In this document: positions 19,473 through 29,327 of the stretch, in pieces | Layout: each line of letters opens with the position of its first letter | Numbering within the stretch: the stretch's first letter is position 1 | From: Flagellimonas abyssi | GTDB taxonomy: Bacteria > Bacteroidota > Bacteroidia > Flavobacteriales > Flavobacteriaceae | Assembly: GCF_019457905.1 (NCBI RefSeq) | Contig: NZ_JAHZSV010000019.1 | Span: 24,030 to 88,029 of the forward strand | Direction of reading: 5' to 3' | Length of the DNA: 64,000 nucleotides | Translations under genes and position numbers: made by a program | Notes under the pieces: model-generated | The model's input: only the letters and a program-made list of their open reading frames with translations | The model's database searches: none | What the model was told of the DNA's origin: nothing

Positions 19473-21075
19473 AGGTTTCCTCCTTTTCCCAGTTCGCCCT
19501 TATTTCTATGGTTCCGGGATAGTAACTGATTTCTTCAGGCTGCCTTTTTTCAAGATAATTTCCCGTATCCAATTTCCCGTTACCGTTTTCATCAAAAATA
19601 ACACGGGCCACATAATTCCCCGGATTCAAATTGTTAAACTCGAAAGCTTGGGGTTCGGTGGCAAAAATCTCCCGTTGTACCTCACCCTTTTCATTGGTTA
19701 GCTGAACAATTACAGGGAAAGTAACGTTTCCGCTCAAAATCATTGTTAAATTACCATAATCTGCAAAGCTACTAGTAGATAGGTTATAGGCCAAAGAATC
19801 GTTTTGGATGCCAAAGAAGTCAGTTATCGCGCCCGGTAACAACGAAAAGGAATATTTTTGGTTGGGCTCAGTTTCAAAATCAAAATCTATCTTATTGCTG
19901 ATGGTATCCAGTTCGTAAGTATAGGTCGCAGGAATGGAATCGCTCACCATGAGGGATATATTGCTGGTGTCCATAGCTGCAATCGGTGTATTGGCCAAAA
20001 TGCTGAAGGTATCCTCAAAATTGAATTTTCCGTTCACCGAAGCCGATAGTTTTAATGAATCCATGGGCAAGTTTCGCATCTTTACCGTGAACGTATCCAA
20101 CACCTGAACCTTATCATTTCTTACCATAAAAATAATGGAATCCAAATCCGTTGGGGTAAACCAATAATTTAAGGTGTCCTTGTCCCTTTCCTTTAAGATG
20201 GTCGTACTCACCGAGTCGGGCAATGTTGTTAGGGTTTCAATAACCATGTCCCTATAATCGCCTTGATAGCCAAATATGATTTTGTTGTTCGCTGCCAAAC
20301 TGGGCACAGAAGGTTTGTAGTTCAATTGCTCACGGAACAGGTTTAGTCCATAAATCGAATCGGTCGGTAGCGTGATGGTATCCTCAATAAAACCAATTTT
20401 ATCCTGCCCTTGGTCGAACATATTGTTTTTGTTCACATCCTTCAATCCGAACAGGGCATACTTTCCTGCCTTTAAATTCCTGAGCTCAAAAAATGGAAGA
20501 CTATCACCCGTGTTGGTGATGTATAAGGGTGGTTGTTTGTAAATAGTGGAATCTGTGTAAGCACTGTCAATTTCATACAGCATTACACTGATAAACTCAT
20601 CTGCTTTTCTGTTTATCGCATCTTTTACCGCGCCGCTCAATGTGAGGGAATCCAAATAATCCCCGGTAGAGAACACATAGCTCAAAAAACTATTGGGATT
20701 GCCTTCGTTGTTGTCCACAATACTTTGTCCAAAATTAATGGTGTAAGTCGTGTTTTCGCGGAGCGTATCCTTAATTATCACTTCAATATACCTACTTGGC
20801 CCTCCCATGGGAGATATAGTGGCCGGGTTTTTAAATGGAGGTGAAACTACCAATTGGTTTTGCACATCTTCCAGTTTGATGAGTTCATCAAAATAGAGGC
20901 GTATTTTTGTTGCCTTAAAATTCGTACTGAAGTTCTCAGGTTCCGCCCGCACCAATTTAGGAGGTGTAATATCTTTGGGGCCACCGCTTGGGGAACCTCG
21001 TTTGGCACATTGCCAAAGGGCAAGCACCATAAAGGTGACAAAAAGAAGTCCCAACAGTTTTTTTAAGTACACCAT
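19456..21075 (-). CDS. Ig-like (Big_5) domain lipoprotein
   Basis: Lipoprotein of 539 aa from the ATG at 21075, giving signal MVYLKKLLGLLFVTFMVLAL and lipobox Cys23 (WQC). The sequence CAKRGSPSGGPKDITPP followed by a Big_5-type Ig-like domain (~35-140) is typical of a conserved Bacteroidota family of unknown function. The rest is beta-rich, with a segment FDENGNGKLDTG near the C-terminus that resembles a calcium-binding loop. Probably anchored at the outer membrane. It overlaps the convergent omega-amidase gene by 17 nt. Confidence 0.8.
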   Translation of the reverse strand: MVYLKKLLGLLFVTFMVLALWQCAKRGSPSGGPKDITPPKLVRAEPENFSTNFKATKIRLYFDELIKLEDVQNQLVVSPPFKNPATISPMGGPSRYIEVIIKDTLRENTTYTINFGQSIVDNNEGNPNSFLSYVFSTGDYLDSLTLSGAVKDAINRKADEFISVMLYEIDSAYTDSTIYKQPPLYITNTGDSLPFFELRNLKAGKYALFGLKDVNKNNMFDQGQDKIGFIEDTITLPTDSIYGLNLFREQLNYKPSVPSLAANNKIIFGYQGDYRDMVIETLTTLPDSVSTTILKERDKDTLNYWFTPTDLDSIIFMVRNDKVQVLDTFTVKMRNLPMDSLKLSASVNGKFNFEDTFSILANTPIAAMDTSNISLMVSDSIPATYTYELDTISNKIDFDFETEPNQKYSFSLLPGAITDFFGIQNDSLAYNLSTSSFADYGNLTMILSGNVTFPVIVQLTNEKGEVQREIFATEPQAFEFNNLNPGNYVARVIFDENGNGKLDTGNYLEKRQPEEISYYPGTIEIRANWEKEETFILSN

Positions 21076-21140
21076 GCCTAAAAATAATGTGGAACAAAGA
21101 AACAACTAATTTGAAAACTTGGGCATCGCATTAATAAATT

Positions 21141-21851
21141 TTAACCCTCTGGCACAACGGCCATGGTCAATACCGAAACCGATACGCCCTTTTGTTGTAG
21201 AAGTGTTTTGGTACAAGATTCAATGGTGGCTCCCGTGGTAATCACATCGTCCACCAAGAGCACATGTTTATATTTCCGGTGGTTTGATGCATTCAGAGTA
21301 AAAGCATCCTTTGAGCTTTCCCAACGGCTTTGCCTATTCTTTTTGGTAAGAGTCTTTATGTTTTTTGTTTTGATCAGCCAATCATCGCAATAGGTCGCGC
21401 CAATTTGCTCTGCAATGGTTTTGGCAAACAGGGCCACTTGGTTGTACCCGCGTTTTTTTAGTTTTTTTGGATGAAGTGGTACAGGTACTACGGCATCAAC
21501 GTTTTTTAGTTGCCCATTTTCCATTAAAAGAGCACCGCACCATTCCCCAAAAAAACCTCCGATCTGTTCCTGATTTTTGTATTTTAACCAGTGCAATAAA
21601 TTTTTAACAAGGCCATTTTTTGTAAAAAAAACAAAAGAAGCAGCCTTTTTTATCGGAATTCTACCATAAAATCTACGGTCCACTGCATTTTCTTCCAGAT
21701 AGTTATGATCGGTGAGTGGCACATCATGTCGACAAACGGCACACAAAATACGTTCTCCACTAAATAATTGGGCATTACATCCAAAACATACCCTTGGCAA
21801 TAGGATGTTGTTAATCTCGTTTATTATCTTAGCCAACCTTTTTGGTATCAA
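21141..21851 (-). CDS. comF: ComF family phosphoribosyltransferase-like protein
   Basis: Protein of 236 aa. An N-terminal four-cysteine zinc site (Cys22, Cys25, Cys37, Cys40) is followed by a type I PRTase domain. VVPVPLHPKKLKKRGYNQ is the ComF signature, and VLLVDDVITTGATI is the PRPP-binding loop. In naturally competent bacteria ComF acts in DNA uptake; in other species the gene is conserved with unclear function. Divergent from the coiled-coil membrane gene with 33 nt between starts. Confidence 0.92.
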   Translation of the reverse strand: MIPKRLAKIINEINNILLPRVCFGCNAQLFSGERILCAVCRHDVPLTDHNYLEENAVDRRFYGRIPIKKAASFVFFTKNGLVKNLLHWLKYKNQEQIGGFFGEWCGALLMENGQLKNVDAVVPVPLHPKKLKKRGYNQVALFAKTIAEQIGATYCDDWLIKTKNIKTLTKKNRQSRWESSKDAFTLNASNHRKYKHVLLVDDVITTGATIESCTKTLLQQKGVSVSVLTMAVVPEG

Positions 21852-21884
21852 ATCTTATACAATTTAGAGTAGTCTGTCAACCCC

Positions 21885-22781
21885 ATGAACTCCCAAGATA
21901 ATAATTTCAACTACAAAATTATCTTTGCCGCAATGGCAGCGGTCATCGTGGGTATACTTATAGCCTTTTATTACAGCTATGCACAGTCCAAAAACCAAAT
22001 GATCTATCTAGAAGAGGAAAAGGGACTTTTGGTAAAAGATTTGACATTGATGCGGGCCGAGGTCGACCGGTTATCGGGATTGAACGAGGTGAATGAAATT
22101 GAACTACAGACCTCACGTTTTCGGGTACAGCAACTTCTGGACTCGGTAGGAAGGTTAAACTTTAGCATTACCAAGCTGAAGGACACTCGAAAAGAACTCC
22201 GAAAATTGGAACTGCGTTTTGACAGTCTTAAGCTCAAGAACAACTTTTTACGCTATAATAATAGTTTGTTGGCAAGCAAGTACGATGAAACCATAAAGCA
22301 GTTGGATGAGCTCCGTGGTAAGGCGAACAATATGCAGCGGACGGAATCTTTGCTGAGGGAGACCAACAAAGAGCTCTCCCGGGAACTCCGAATCAAAAGT
22401 TACCTCAAATTGCAAGATGCTGAGGGCAGTGGATTCAGGTTAAGGGCGGGCAGGCCCATCAAAACGAACAAGGCTTCAGTGATCGAAAAGTTAAGAGGGT
22501 GCGTCACCATTTTAAGCGATCCCGACTCCAGAGGGGACATCAAGGTGCTCTATTTACAGTTTTTGGATCCCAATATGGCCATTATCGAGGACAACGCCAA
22601 TACTATTTCCGTAAGTGGGAACACTTACAGCAAAAAAGTGGAGATTGTCTACACAGGAAAGGAAATCAGTATTTGTGATGCCATTACGGTGCCAGAAGGC
22701 TCATTGGTAGAAGGAATTTACACCCTAAATGTATTTGAGGACGAAAGATTGCTGGCTTCGACGGAATTTCAGCTGAAATAG
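21885..22781 (+). CDS. Membrane-anchored coiled-coil protein
   Basis: Protein of 298 aa that I recognise only as a Bacteroidota conserved hypothetical. One transmembrane helix (~11-31) is followed by a long coiled coil (~37-170, rich in Leu, Glu, Lys and Arg heptads) and a C-terminal globular beta-rich domain (~175-298). The domain would be outside the cytoplasmic membrane if the N-terminus is inside. A structural or cell-envelope role is possible. It lies 36 nt before glyQS on the same strand. Confidence 0.7.
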   Translation: MNSQDNNFNYKIIFAAMAAVIVGILIAFYYSYAQSKNQMIYLEEEKGLLVKDLTLMRAEVDRLSGLNEVNEIELQTSRFRVQQLLDSVGRLNFSITKLKDTRKELRKLELRFDSLKLKNNFLRYNNSLLASKYDETIKQLDELRGKANNMQRTESLLRETNKELSRELRIKSYLKLQDAEGSGFRLRAGRPIKTNKASVIEKLRGCVTILSDPDSRGDIKVLYLQFLDPNMAIIEDNANTISVSGNTYSKKVEIVYTGKEISICDAITVPEGSLVEGIYTLNVFEDERLLASTEFQLK

Positions 22782-22817
22782 CATACTTCTTTTTGGGTAA
22801 AATTCTATTTTTGCCCA

Positions 22818-24359
22818 ATGGCAAATCAGGAAGACATTTTTAAGAAGGTTATCTCCCATGCGAAGGAGTACGGTTATGTATTTCAATCCAGTGAGATCTA
22901 TGATGGACTTAGCGCAGTTTACGACTACGGTCAGAACGGCGCCGAGCTAAAAAAGAATATTCGTGAATATTGGTGGAAGGCCATGGTGCAGCTCAATGAG
23001 AACATCGTGGGTATTGATGCTGCCATATTTATGCATCCCACCACTTGGAAGGCCTCTGGCCACGTGGATGCCTTCAACGACCCTTTGATAGACAACAAAG
23101 ATTCCAAAAAAAGATACCGTGCCGATGTCCTTATCGAGGACTATGTTGCCAAAATTGAAGCTAAAATCGATAAGGAGGTTGCCAAGGCAGAAAAACGTTT
23201 TGGTGATAGCTTTGATAAGGAACAGTTCTTGGCCACCAACCAAAGGGTGATGGACTACCAAGAAAAGGCTGATACCATCTTAAAACGTATGGGTAAATCC
23301 CTTGCCAATGAAGATTTGGCAGATGTAAAGGCACTGATTGAAGAATTGGAGATTGCCTGTCCACTTTCAGGATCAAAGAACTGGACCGACGTAAAGCAAT
23401 TCAACCTGATGTTCGGCACCAAGTTGGGAGCTTCTGCAGATAGTGCGATGAACCTTTACCTTCGTCCGGAAACTGCTCAAGGTATATTTGTCAACTTTTT
23501 GAACGTACAAAAAACCGGAAGGATGAAGATTCCGTTCGGGATTGCCCAAACAGGTAAAGCCTTCCGTAATGAGATTGTTGCCCGTCAGTTTATCTTCCGT
23601 ATGCGGGAGTTTGAACAGATGGAGATGCAATTCTTCATAAAACCGGGTACTCAAATGGAGTGGTACGAAGCCTGGAAAGAAAAACGAATGAAATGGCACC
23701 TTTCTTTGGGCATGGGAGCAGACAATTATCGTTTCCATGACCACGAAAAATTGGCCCACTACGCCGATGCCGCGGCCGATATCGAATTTAAGTTCCCATT
23801 CGGATTCAAGGAATTGGAAGGAATCCACTCCCGTACCGATTTCGATTTGGGCAAGCATGAGGAATACTCGGGAAAGAAACTCCAGTATTTCGACCACGAA
23901 GAAAACCAGAGCTACACCCCTTATGTCTTGGAAACATCCATAGGATTGGACCGTATGTTCTTGGCCGTGTTCTCCAATTCGTTACAAGAAGAGGAACTGG
24001 AAAATGGTTCCACACGTACCGTACTTAAAATTCCAGCTGTGCTGGCACCGAACAAGGTTGCTGTTCTACCATTGTTAAAACGTGACGGATTACCAGAAGT
24101 TGCCCAAAAATTGGTAGATGAGTTAAAATGGGATTTCAATGTGGATTATGATGAAAAGGATGCCGTAGGGCGTCGTTACCGTCGTCAAGATGCGGTAGGA
24201 ACACCTTTCTGTGTGACCGTGGACCATCAAACCTTGGAAGACGATACCGTAACCATTCGCCACAGGGATACCATGGACCAAAAACGCGTGAAACTTTCGG
24301 AAGTGAAGGACATTATCTCCAAAGAAGTAGATATGCGATATTGGTTGCAGAAAATCTAG
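22818..24359 (+). CDS. glyS: Glycine--tRNA ligase (dimeric type)
   Basis: Class II aminoacyl-tRNA synthetase that charges tRNA-Gly. This is the alpha2, eukaryote/archaea-like form (513 aa), in line with Bacteroidota. Motif 2 (FRNEIVARQFIFRMREFEQMEMQFF) and motif 3 (TSIGLDRMFLAVF) are clear, and the C-terminal anticodon-binding domain covers ~400-505. Converges on fhs, overlapping it by 4 nt. Confidence 0.97.
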   Translation: MANQEDIFKKVISHAKEYGYVFQSSEIYDGLSAVYDYGQNGAELKKNIREYWWKAMVQLNENIVGIDAAIFMHPTTWKASGHVDAFNDPLIDNKDSKKRYRADVLIEDYVAKIEAKIDKEVAKAEKRFGDSFDKEQFLATNQRVMDYQEKADTILKRMGKSLANEDLADVKALIEELEIACPLSGSKNWTDVKQFNLMFGTKLGASADSAMNLYLRPETAQGIFVNFLNVQKTGRMKIPFGIAQTGKAFRNEIVARQFIFRMREFEQMEMQFFIKPGTQMEWYEAWKEKRMKWHLSLGMGADNYRFHDHEKLAHYADAAADIEFKFPFGFKELEGIHSRTDFDLGKHEEYSGKKLQYFDHEENQSYTPYVLETSIGLDRMFLAVFSNSLQEEELENGSTRTVLKIPAVLAPNKVAVLPLLKRDGLPEVAQKLVDELKWDFNVDYDEKDAVGRRYRRQDAVGTPFCVTVDHQTLEDDTVTIRHRDTMDQKRVKLSEVKDIISKEVDMRYWLQKI

Positions 24360-26023
24360 AACAAGCCGGTAATCTCTCCGTCATCATTAATGTCGATACC
24401 TTCAGATGAGGGGCGTGTTGGTAATCCTGGCATTCGCATAATGTCTCCTGTGATAGGGATTAGGAAGCCTGCACCCACTGCAATTTCAATTTCCCGTACG
24501 GTAATGATAAAATCCTTGGGCCTGCCCAGAAGTTTTGGATTATCGGATAACGATTTTTGTGTTTTGGCAATACAAACCGGTAGATGATCTAGCCCTAAAT
24601 CTGTTATTTTACGCAAATTGCTGTTGGCCTTTGCGGTATAGTCCACATATTCCGCGCCATAAATTTCGGTAGCAATGGTGGCTATTTTGTCCTTTACACT
24701 GGATTTCCAATCGTAAAGTGGTTTAAATGCCGAAGCTTCCGATTCCACAATTTCAATGACCGCTTTGGCCAGCTCCTCGGCTCCTTCACCTCCTTGGGCC
24801 CAAACATTGGCCACGGCTACCCGAATTCCTTTGGATGCCGCCAATTCTTTGACTATGGCAATCTCTTCCTCCGTGTCCGATACAAATTTGTTGATGGCGA
24901 TTACAGGCACCATTTTAAACTTACCGATGTTTTCCAAATGCTTTTCCAAATTTGGAAGTCCCTTCTTCAAAGTGGCTACGTTGGGTTCCGTCAACGATTT
25001 CAAATCAGCTCCTCCGTGATATTTTAGGGCTCGAATTGTAGTGGTAAGCACCACTGCTTTTGGGGTTAGGCCGGCACTTTGACATTTGATATCGAAAAAT
25101 TTCTCGGCTCCGAGGTCAAAACCAAATCCAGCTTCGGTAACCGTGTACTCGGAATGCGTCATTCCCATTAAGGTGGCAATCACGGAATTAGTTCCCTGAG
25201 CAATGTTGGCAAATGGTCCACCGTGAATAATGGCCGGGTTTCCCTCAATGGTCTGCACCAAATTGGGTTTTATGGCATCTTTCAACAAAGCGGTCATGGC
25301 ACCCTCGGCTTTCAAATCTTTTGCGTAGATAGGTTTTTTATCGTAGGTATAGCCGACAAAAATATTTCCTAATCGCTTTTTTAAATCGCTCAAACTTTCC
25401 GCCAAACATAAAATTGCCATAATTTCAGATGCTGCGGTTATGTCAAAACCGGTCTCTCTGGGTACACCCGAATTAGTGCCGCCCAGACCTACGATGATGT
25501 GTCGTAACGAACGGTCGTTCATATCCATAACGCGTTTCCAACCTATGGTTCTGGGGTCCAGGAGCAATGAATTGGTCTTGCTTTGAATGTTATTGTCGAT
25601 TATGGCAGATAATAGGTTATGCGCCTTTTCAATAGCAGCAAAATCGCCCGTAAAGTGCAGGTTGATGTCTTCCATGGGCAACACTTGGGAATAACCGCCT
25701 CCCGTGGCCCCTCCTTTGATTCCGAACACAGGGCCCAACGAAGGCTCTCGCAATACTACGGTAGATTTTTTCCCCAATCGGTTCAAACCTTCGGAAAGAC
25801 CGATGGACATAGTGGTTTTGCCCTCACCGGCAGGGGTCGGGGAAATGGCCGATACCAAAATAAGGTTGCTGTTCTGTGCTTTTTCCCGATTTATGGCATT
25901 CAGGGGAAGTTTGGCCTTGTATTTTCCATACAATTCTATATTGTCAGGGTCGATACCAAATTTTTCAGCAATGGAGGAAATATGTTGCAGCGAAACACCT
26001 TTGGCGATTTGTAAATCTGTCAT
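24356..26023 (-). CDS. fhs: Formate--tetrahydrofolate ligase
   Basis: ATP-dependent synthesis of 10-formyltetrahydrofolate from formate, supplying one-carbon units for purines and fMet-tRNA. The 555-aa length is normal. The P-loop is TPAGEGKTT (~63-71), followed by family stretches REPSLGPVFGIKGGATGGGYSQV and GGPFANIAQGTNS. Its product feeds the same one-carbon pool as glycine metabolism, and it is convergent with the glycyl-tRNA synthetase gene. Confidence 0.97.
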   Translation of the reverse strand: MTDLQIAKGVSLQHISSIAEKFGIDPDNIELYGKYKAKLPLNAINREKAQNSNLILVSAISPTPAGEGKTTMSIGLSEGLNRLGKKSTVVLREPSLGPVFGIKGGATGGGYSQVLPMEDINLHFTGDFAAIEKAHNLLSAIIDNNIQSKTNSLLLDPRTIGWKRVMDMNDRSLRHIIVGLGGTNSGVPRETGFDITAASEIMAILCLAESLSDLKKRLGNIFVGYTYDKKPIYAKDLKAEGAMTALLKDAIKPNLVQTIEGNPAIIHGGPFANIAQGTNSVIATLMGMTHSEYTVTEAGFGFDLGAEKFFDIKCQSAGLTPKAVVLTTTIRALKYHGGADLKSLTEPNVATLKKGLPNLEKHLENIGKFKMVPVIAINKFVSDTEEEIAIVKELAASKGIRVAVANVWAQGGEGAEELAKAVIEIVESEASAFKPLYDWKSSVKDKIATIATEIYGAEYVDYTAKANSNLRKITDLGLDHLPVCIAKTQKSLSDNPKLLGRPKDFIITVREIEIAVGAGFLIPITGDIMRMPGLPTRPSSEGIDINDDGEITGLF

Positions 26024-26123
26024 AGTAAATTCTTATGTGTACATGGAAAGGAATTTCCAAAATGTATCTACAAGATACTATAATCGGTTGAGTAAAACTA
26101 TGATATTTGTAAGTGTGGAGCAG

Positions 26124-26639
26124 CTATTCCACACGTTTGCCCTCTGTGGTAAAGGAGAGTCCTTGTTGGCCAGAGGTGGAGATCATGACACCTTCAAAAT
26201 AGGGTTCGTGGGAAGAGGGCTTAATGGACCATTGGAACAGAAAGTTGGCTCCTGTTCCTCCGGAACGGTCCTTTTCATCAATCACAATTTCTACCGTTTC
26301 CATCGGTTTAATATAGATGGTTTCATCAAAATATGTCCTGATAGGGTTGCCCTTGGTATCAAAATACTCTGCCTTATTGATATAAATCGTGTCCCTTAGA
26401 TTGGTGTTGCGCATGCTTATGGTGCTCGTAAGGTTGTGGGTGCGGTGTTCCGTTTCACTATAAATTTCGGAGTATACGGATAGGTACGATGTTCCGCTCA
26501 TCAATGAGTCTTGAACTGAAATGGCAGCAGTTCTATTGCTCCAGTTCACTGGGTCAATAGAGCTGACCTCTTTCTGTACTTTTTCGGTGCAGGAAAAAAT
26601 CAATAGTAAAACTACAAGAGAGACAAAATTTCTAATCAT
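26124..26639 (-). CDS. DUF3124 lipoprotein
   Basis: Lipoprotein of 171 aa from the ATG at 26639 (MIRNFVSLVVLLLIFSC, lipid Cys17); the frame is open 21 codons further up but lacks a signal there. The body (~45-165) matches DUF3124, seen in LRDTIYINKAEYFDTKGNPIRTYFD and the FLFQW strand. Function unknown. It comes about 115 bp after the GyrI-like gene on the same strand and may be its own unit. Confidence 0.75.
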   Translation of the reverse strand: MIRNFVSLVVLLLIFSCTEKVQKEVSSIDPVNWSNRTAAISVQDSLMSGTSYLSVYSEIYSETEHRTHNLTSTISMRNTNLRDTIYINKAEYFDTKGNPIRTYFDETIYIKPMETVEIVIDEKDRSGGTGANFLFQWSIKPSSHEPYFEGVMISTSGQQGLSFTTEGKRVE

Positions 26640-26753
26640 ATACTTGGCAAAAGTATAACTAAGATACGGATTACGGACAAATGCCTTGTAACGTATGGTC
26701 ATTGTTTTGGTAAACGACTTACCCTAACACTTTGAAATGGACAAAAAGATTTT

Positions 26754-27236
26754 TTATTTTTTCTTGATAGGGACCCAAAACTCCTCCTCAGATTCTGGAT
26801 GTTCCCCTTTGTATTTGTCACCCATTAGTGCAAAATAGGGTCTGCTATCCATTTCGTATTCGGAATTTGGCAGCCAATCGCCATACATGTATTTGAAGGC
26901 CCTTATCGCTTCACTTGGCTTGCCTTTGTACGGAAAAACGGCATACAATCCTTCGGGAATGGTCAAACTTTCCATGCCCTCGGGTATTTCTTCAATTTTC
27001 GAAACTGCAATGGCCGCCCATCTTTCAAACTGAAGGGTTGGGTCAAAACTTTGAAAAAATGTGGTGGTGGGATAGATTTCTATGGCATAGCTATCATTGT
27101 TGACAACATGGTTTATTTCTTTTTTACGGGGAGAAAAGCCCTGCCATAGTTCAAAGATGTTATTGTTGGCAAAGGAGGTGATTGATTTTTTCCCGACCAA
27201 TATGGTGACCGGCAAAGTTTGTATTCTTGGATTCAT
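26754..27236 (-). CDS. GyrI-like small-molecule-binding protein
   Basis: Protein of 160 aa consisting of a single GyrI-like (AraC effector-binding, SHS2) domain, with the typical close IPEGLYAVFPYKGKPSEAIRAFKYMYGDWLPNS and YFALMGDKY. It has no DNA-binding domain. Such stand-alone forms bind hydrophobic or planar small molecules, some as hydrolases. The start ATG directly follows the stop of the TonB receptor gene with no spacer, so it is cotranscribed and may handle the imported compound. Confidence 0.82.
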   Translation of the reverse strand: MNPRIQTLPVTILVGKKSITSFANNNIFELWQGFSPRKKEINHVVNNDSYAIEIYPTTTFFQSFDPTLQFERWAAIAVSKIEEIPEGMESLTIPEGLYAVFPYKGKPSEAIRAFKYMYGDWLPNSEYEMDSRPYFALMGDKYKGEHPESEEEFWVPIKKK

Positions 27237-29297
27237 TTAGAAGACATAGTTTAATTGCAGCCCTCCAAAATAATTGCGTCCATTGCCCGGATAATAATAT
27301 CTAGGTTGTGCCCCACCAAATCCAACAGCGTTGATCAATACGGACTGGGCATAGTTGGTATCAAAAATATTGTTGACCCCGGCATTTATTCCTAGACTGA
27401 TATGGGATAAAAGCGATGTTCGGAACCCCAACTTGGTATGGAACACGTTAAAGGAATCACTGCTGATAGAATTGGAATCCGTCATGGGAATGTCGTCCAC
27501 GAACTGATGGGTCAGGTTCAATCTCAGACCATTGGAATGCCTAAAATCTATTCCAGAGCTCAATCGGTTCTTCGGCACTCCTGTGAGCGGATTGCCCGAG
27601 TAATTGTTGTCACCGTCCACAAAATCCACAAAATTGTGGTCGTTAAGAGTGTAGCTGAGATAGGGTGAAAAAGTTACGGATGAAGATAGTTTTCCTCTGT
27701 ACTGCAAGTCGATTTCCACACCTTGGTGGCGTGTTTTTCCCGCATTTCTTCCTATGTATTGGTCCTCACCGACCCGCTGGGCCACCAAAAGGTTTTTCAC
27801 GTCCATTCGGTATGCCGTAAGGTTGACCCCAAGTTTTTTATGAAGTAGCATCCATTCAGTGCCAAGCTCATAGTTCGTTCCTGTTTCTTGGGCAATATTC
27901 GGGTTGATGACACCTCCAGGGGTCAATGTCTCTTCTAAACTTGGGTTGGAAAATCCCCTACTGACATTGGCATAGATGCTTCCATTTCTGATTTGATAGG
28001 AGAGCCCTACGTTCGGAAGTAGTATGGCATCAAAATCACGTTTGGCCGAGGCGTTGTCCGATCCATCGCCGAAGAGGTCCCTAAAATCATAATGGGTCTT
28101 GTTCCAGTTAAGGCCTACTTGGCCGGAGAATCTTTCAGTGATAGGATAGGTGAAGGTTCCAAACAGGTTAAACTGTCTCCTAAATTCAGAATTGTCGCTA
28201 AGTTGTGAGCCTTGCAGACTTCCATTGCCATTGTTTTTCTCATAAAGATTCTCAAAAGTGCCCCAATGGTACTCGTCCCTGTAGAACTCGCCCCCAAAAC
28301 TGATATCCGCCTTTCCCCAATTGCCCGCAAAACGGCTTCGGAAACCATAACCATTGGTGAATTCGTCCAAAATGTCAAATGGTCTGGGTTCGTAATGGTC
28401 CAAATAGGTGTAGAAGACACTGGTAGTATTCTGTAACTGTTCCGAAAATTGATAGGTATGCGATAGACCTGTCAAAATATACTTGTTGGCTTCGTAACCC
28501 TGCGATTCCAACCAGTTTGAAGGTGCCCGCGTAGGATCTTCCTCAAAATCGGTAAGATTGATGGAACTCGGGATATGCGCTGTGTTGTCGATATAGTTCA
28601 CCAAAAGGGCAAGACTGCTTTTTTGTCCGGTCCGCAATTTGGTGTTCAGGAGTAGCCCATCACGTTGGAACTGGCTGTTCTGGCGGTAGCCATCGGTTTC
28701 CAAATGGTTATAGCTAAGGGACATATCAAGGCCATCCTCCGAATGGGAGAAGGTCAGGTTGTCCTTGAGCATGTTGTAAGATCCTATCGTGAACGAATTG
28801 ATGAGATGAGTCCTATCTTGGACAGATGCCTTGGTATCCAGTAAAATGGCACCACCCAGATTGGCCCCGAATGCTGAAGCTTTTGGACCTTTAATTACCT
28901 CTACCGCGCCTAGATTCTCAAAATCGTAGGCCTCGATGGTCGAGGAACCCGTTCCATTGGTCACAGGGATGCTGTTAAAATACATTCGCAACTTGTTGGT
29001 GCCATAAGGGGTTCTCGCCCCCATGCCCCTTACGGTAATACGGTTGGTGTTGATGGCTCCGGAAAGAATGTAGACCCCGGAAATCTGGTTGATGGCCGAT
29101 GGAATATCGATAGGGTTGAACCGTTCAAAAGTTTGCCCCGCTATTTTGGAGGAGACCGTTATGCCTGTAGCTTTTTTGGGGATGGCATCCTGGGTCAGCA
29201 CCACCTCGTCCAAACGGGTAATGGAATCGTTCTGGGTATCTTGTGCTATCATGTCTACCATGATGAGCAGAAATAATACACAGGGAAAATATTTCAT
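27237..29297 (-). CDS. TonB-dependent siderophore-like receptor
   Basis: Outer-membrane receptor of 686 aa from the ATG at 29297 (signal MKYFPCVLFLLIMVDMIAQ). It lacks the carboxypeptidase-like domain of the other receptors here. The plug is classical (LDEVVLTQD TonB box, then ITVRGMGARTPYGTNKLRMYFN and VEVIKGPKASAFGANLGGAI), and the barrel ends LQLNYVF with a terminal Phe. The general pattern is that of FecA/siderophore receptors. It lies 30 nt after the Gfo/Idh/MocA gene and abuts the GyrI-like gene. The substrate is not known. Confidence 0.88.
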   Translation of the reverse strand: MKYFPCVLFLLIMVDMIAQDTQNDSITRLDEVVLTQDAIPKKATGITVSSKIAGQTFERFNPIDIPSAINQISGVYILSGAINTNRITVRGMGARTPYGTNKLRMYFNSIPVTNGTGSSTIEAYDFENLGAVEVIKGPKASAFGANLGGAILLDTKASVQDRTHLINSFTIGSYNMLKDNLTFSHSEDGLDMSLSYNHLETDGYRQNSQFQRDGLLLNTKLRTGQKSSLALLVNYIDNTAHIPSSINLTDFEEDPTRAPSNWLESQGYEANKYILTGLSHTYQFSEQLQNTTSVFYTYLDHYEPRPFDILDEFTNGYGFRSRFAGNWGKADISFGGEFYRDEYHWGTFENLYEKNNGNGSLQGSQLSDNSEFRRQFNLFGTFTYPITERFSGQVGLNWNKTHYDFRDLFGDGSDNASAKRDFDAILLPNVGLSYQIRNGSIYANVSRGFSNPSLEETLTPGGVINPNIAQETGTNYELGTEWMLLHKKLGVNLTAYRMDVKNLLVAQRVGEDQYIGRNAGKTRHQGVEIDLQYRGKLSSSVTFSPYLSYTLNDHNFVDFVDGDNNYSGNPLTGVPKNRLSSGIDFRHSNGLRLNLTHQFVDDIPMTDSNSISSDSFNVFHTKLGFRTSLLSHISLGINAGVNNIFDTNYAQSVLINAVGFGGAQPRYYYPGNGRNYFGGLQLNYVF

Positions 29298-29327
29298 AGA
29301 ATTTAGTGGAATCGTTAGCAAAATAGA

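Noticed and set aside
22806..22813. TATTTTTG perfect -7 element before glyS
   Set aside because: It ends 5 nt before the start codon, so a transcript would begin at or after the ATG; no suitable -33 box. I do not list it as a promoter.
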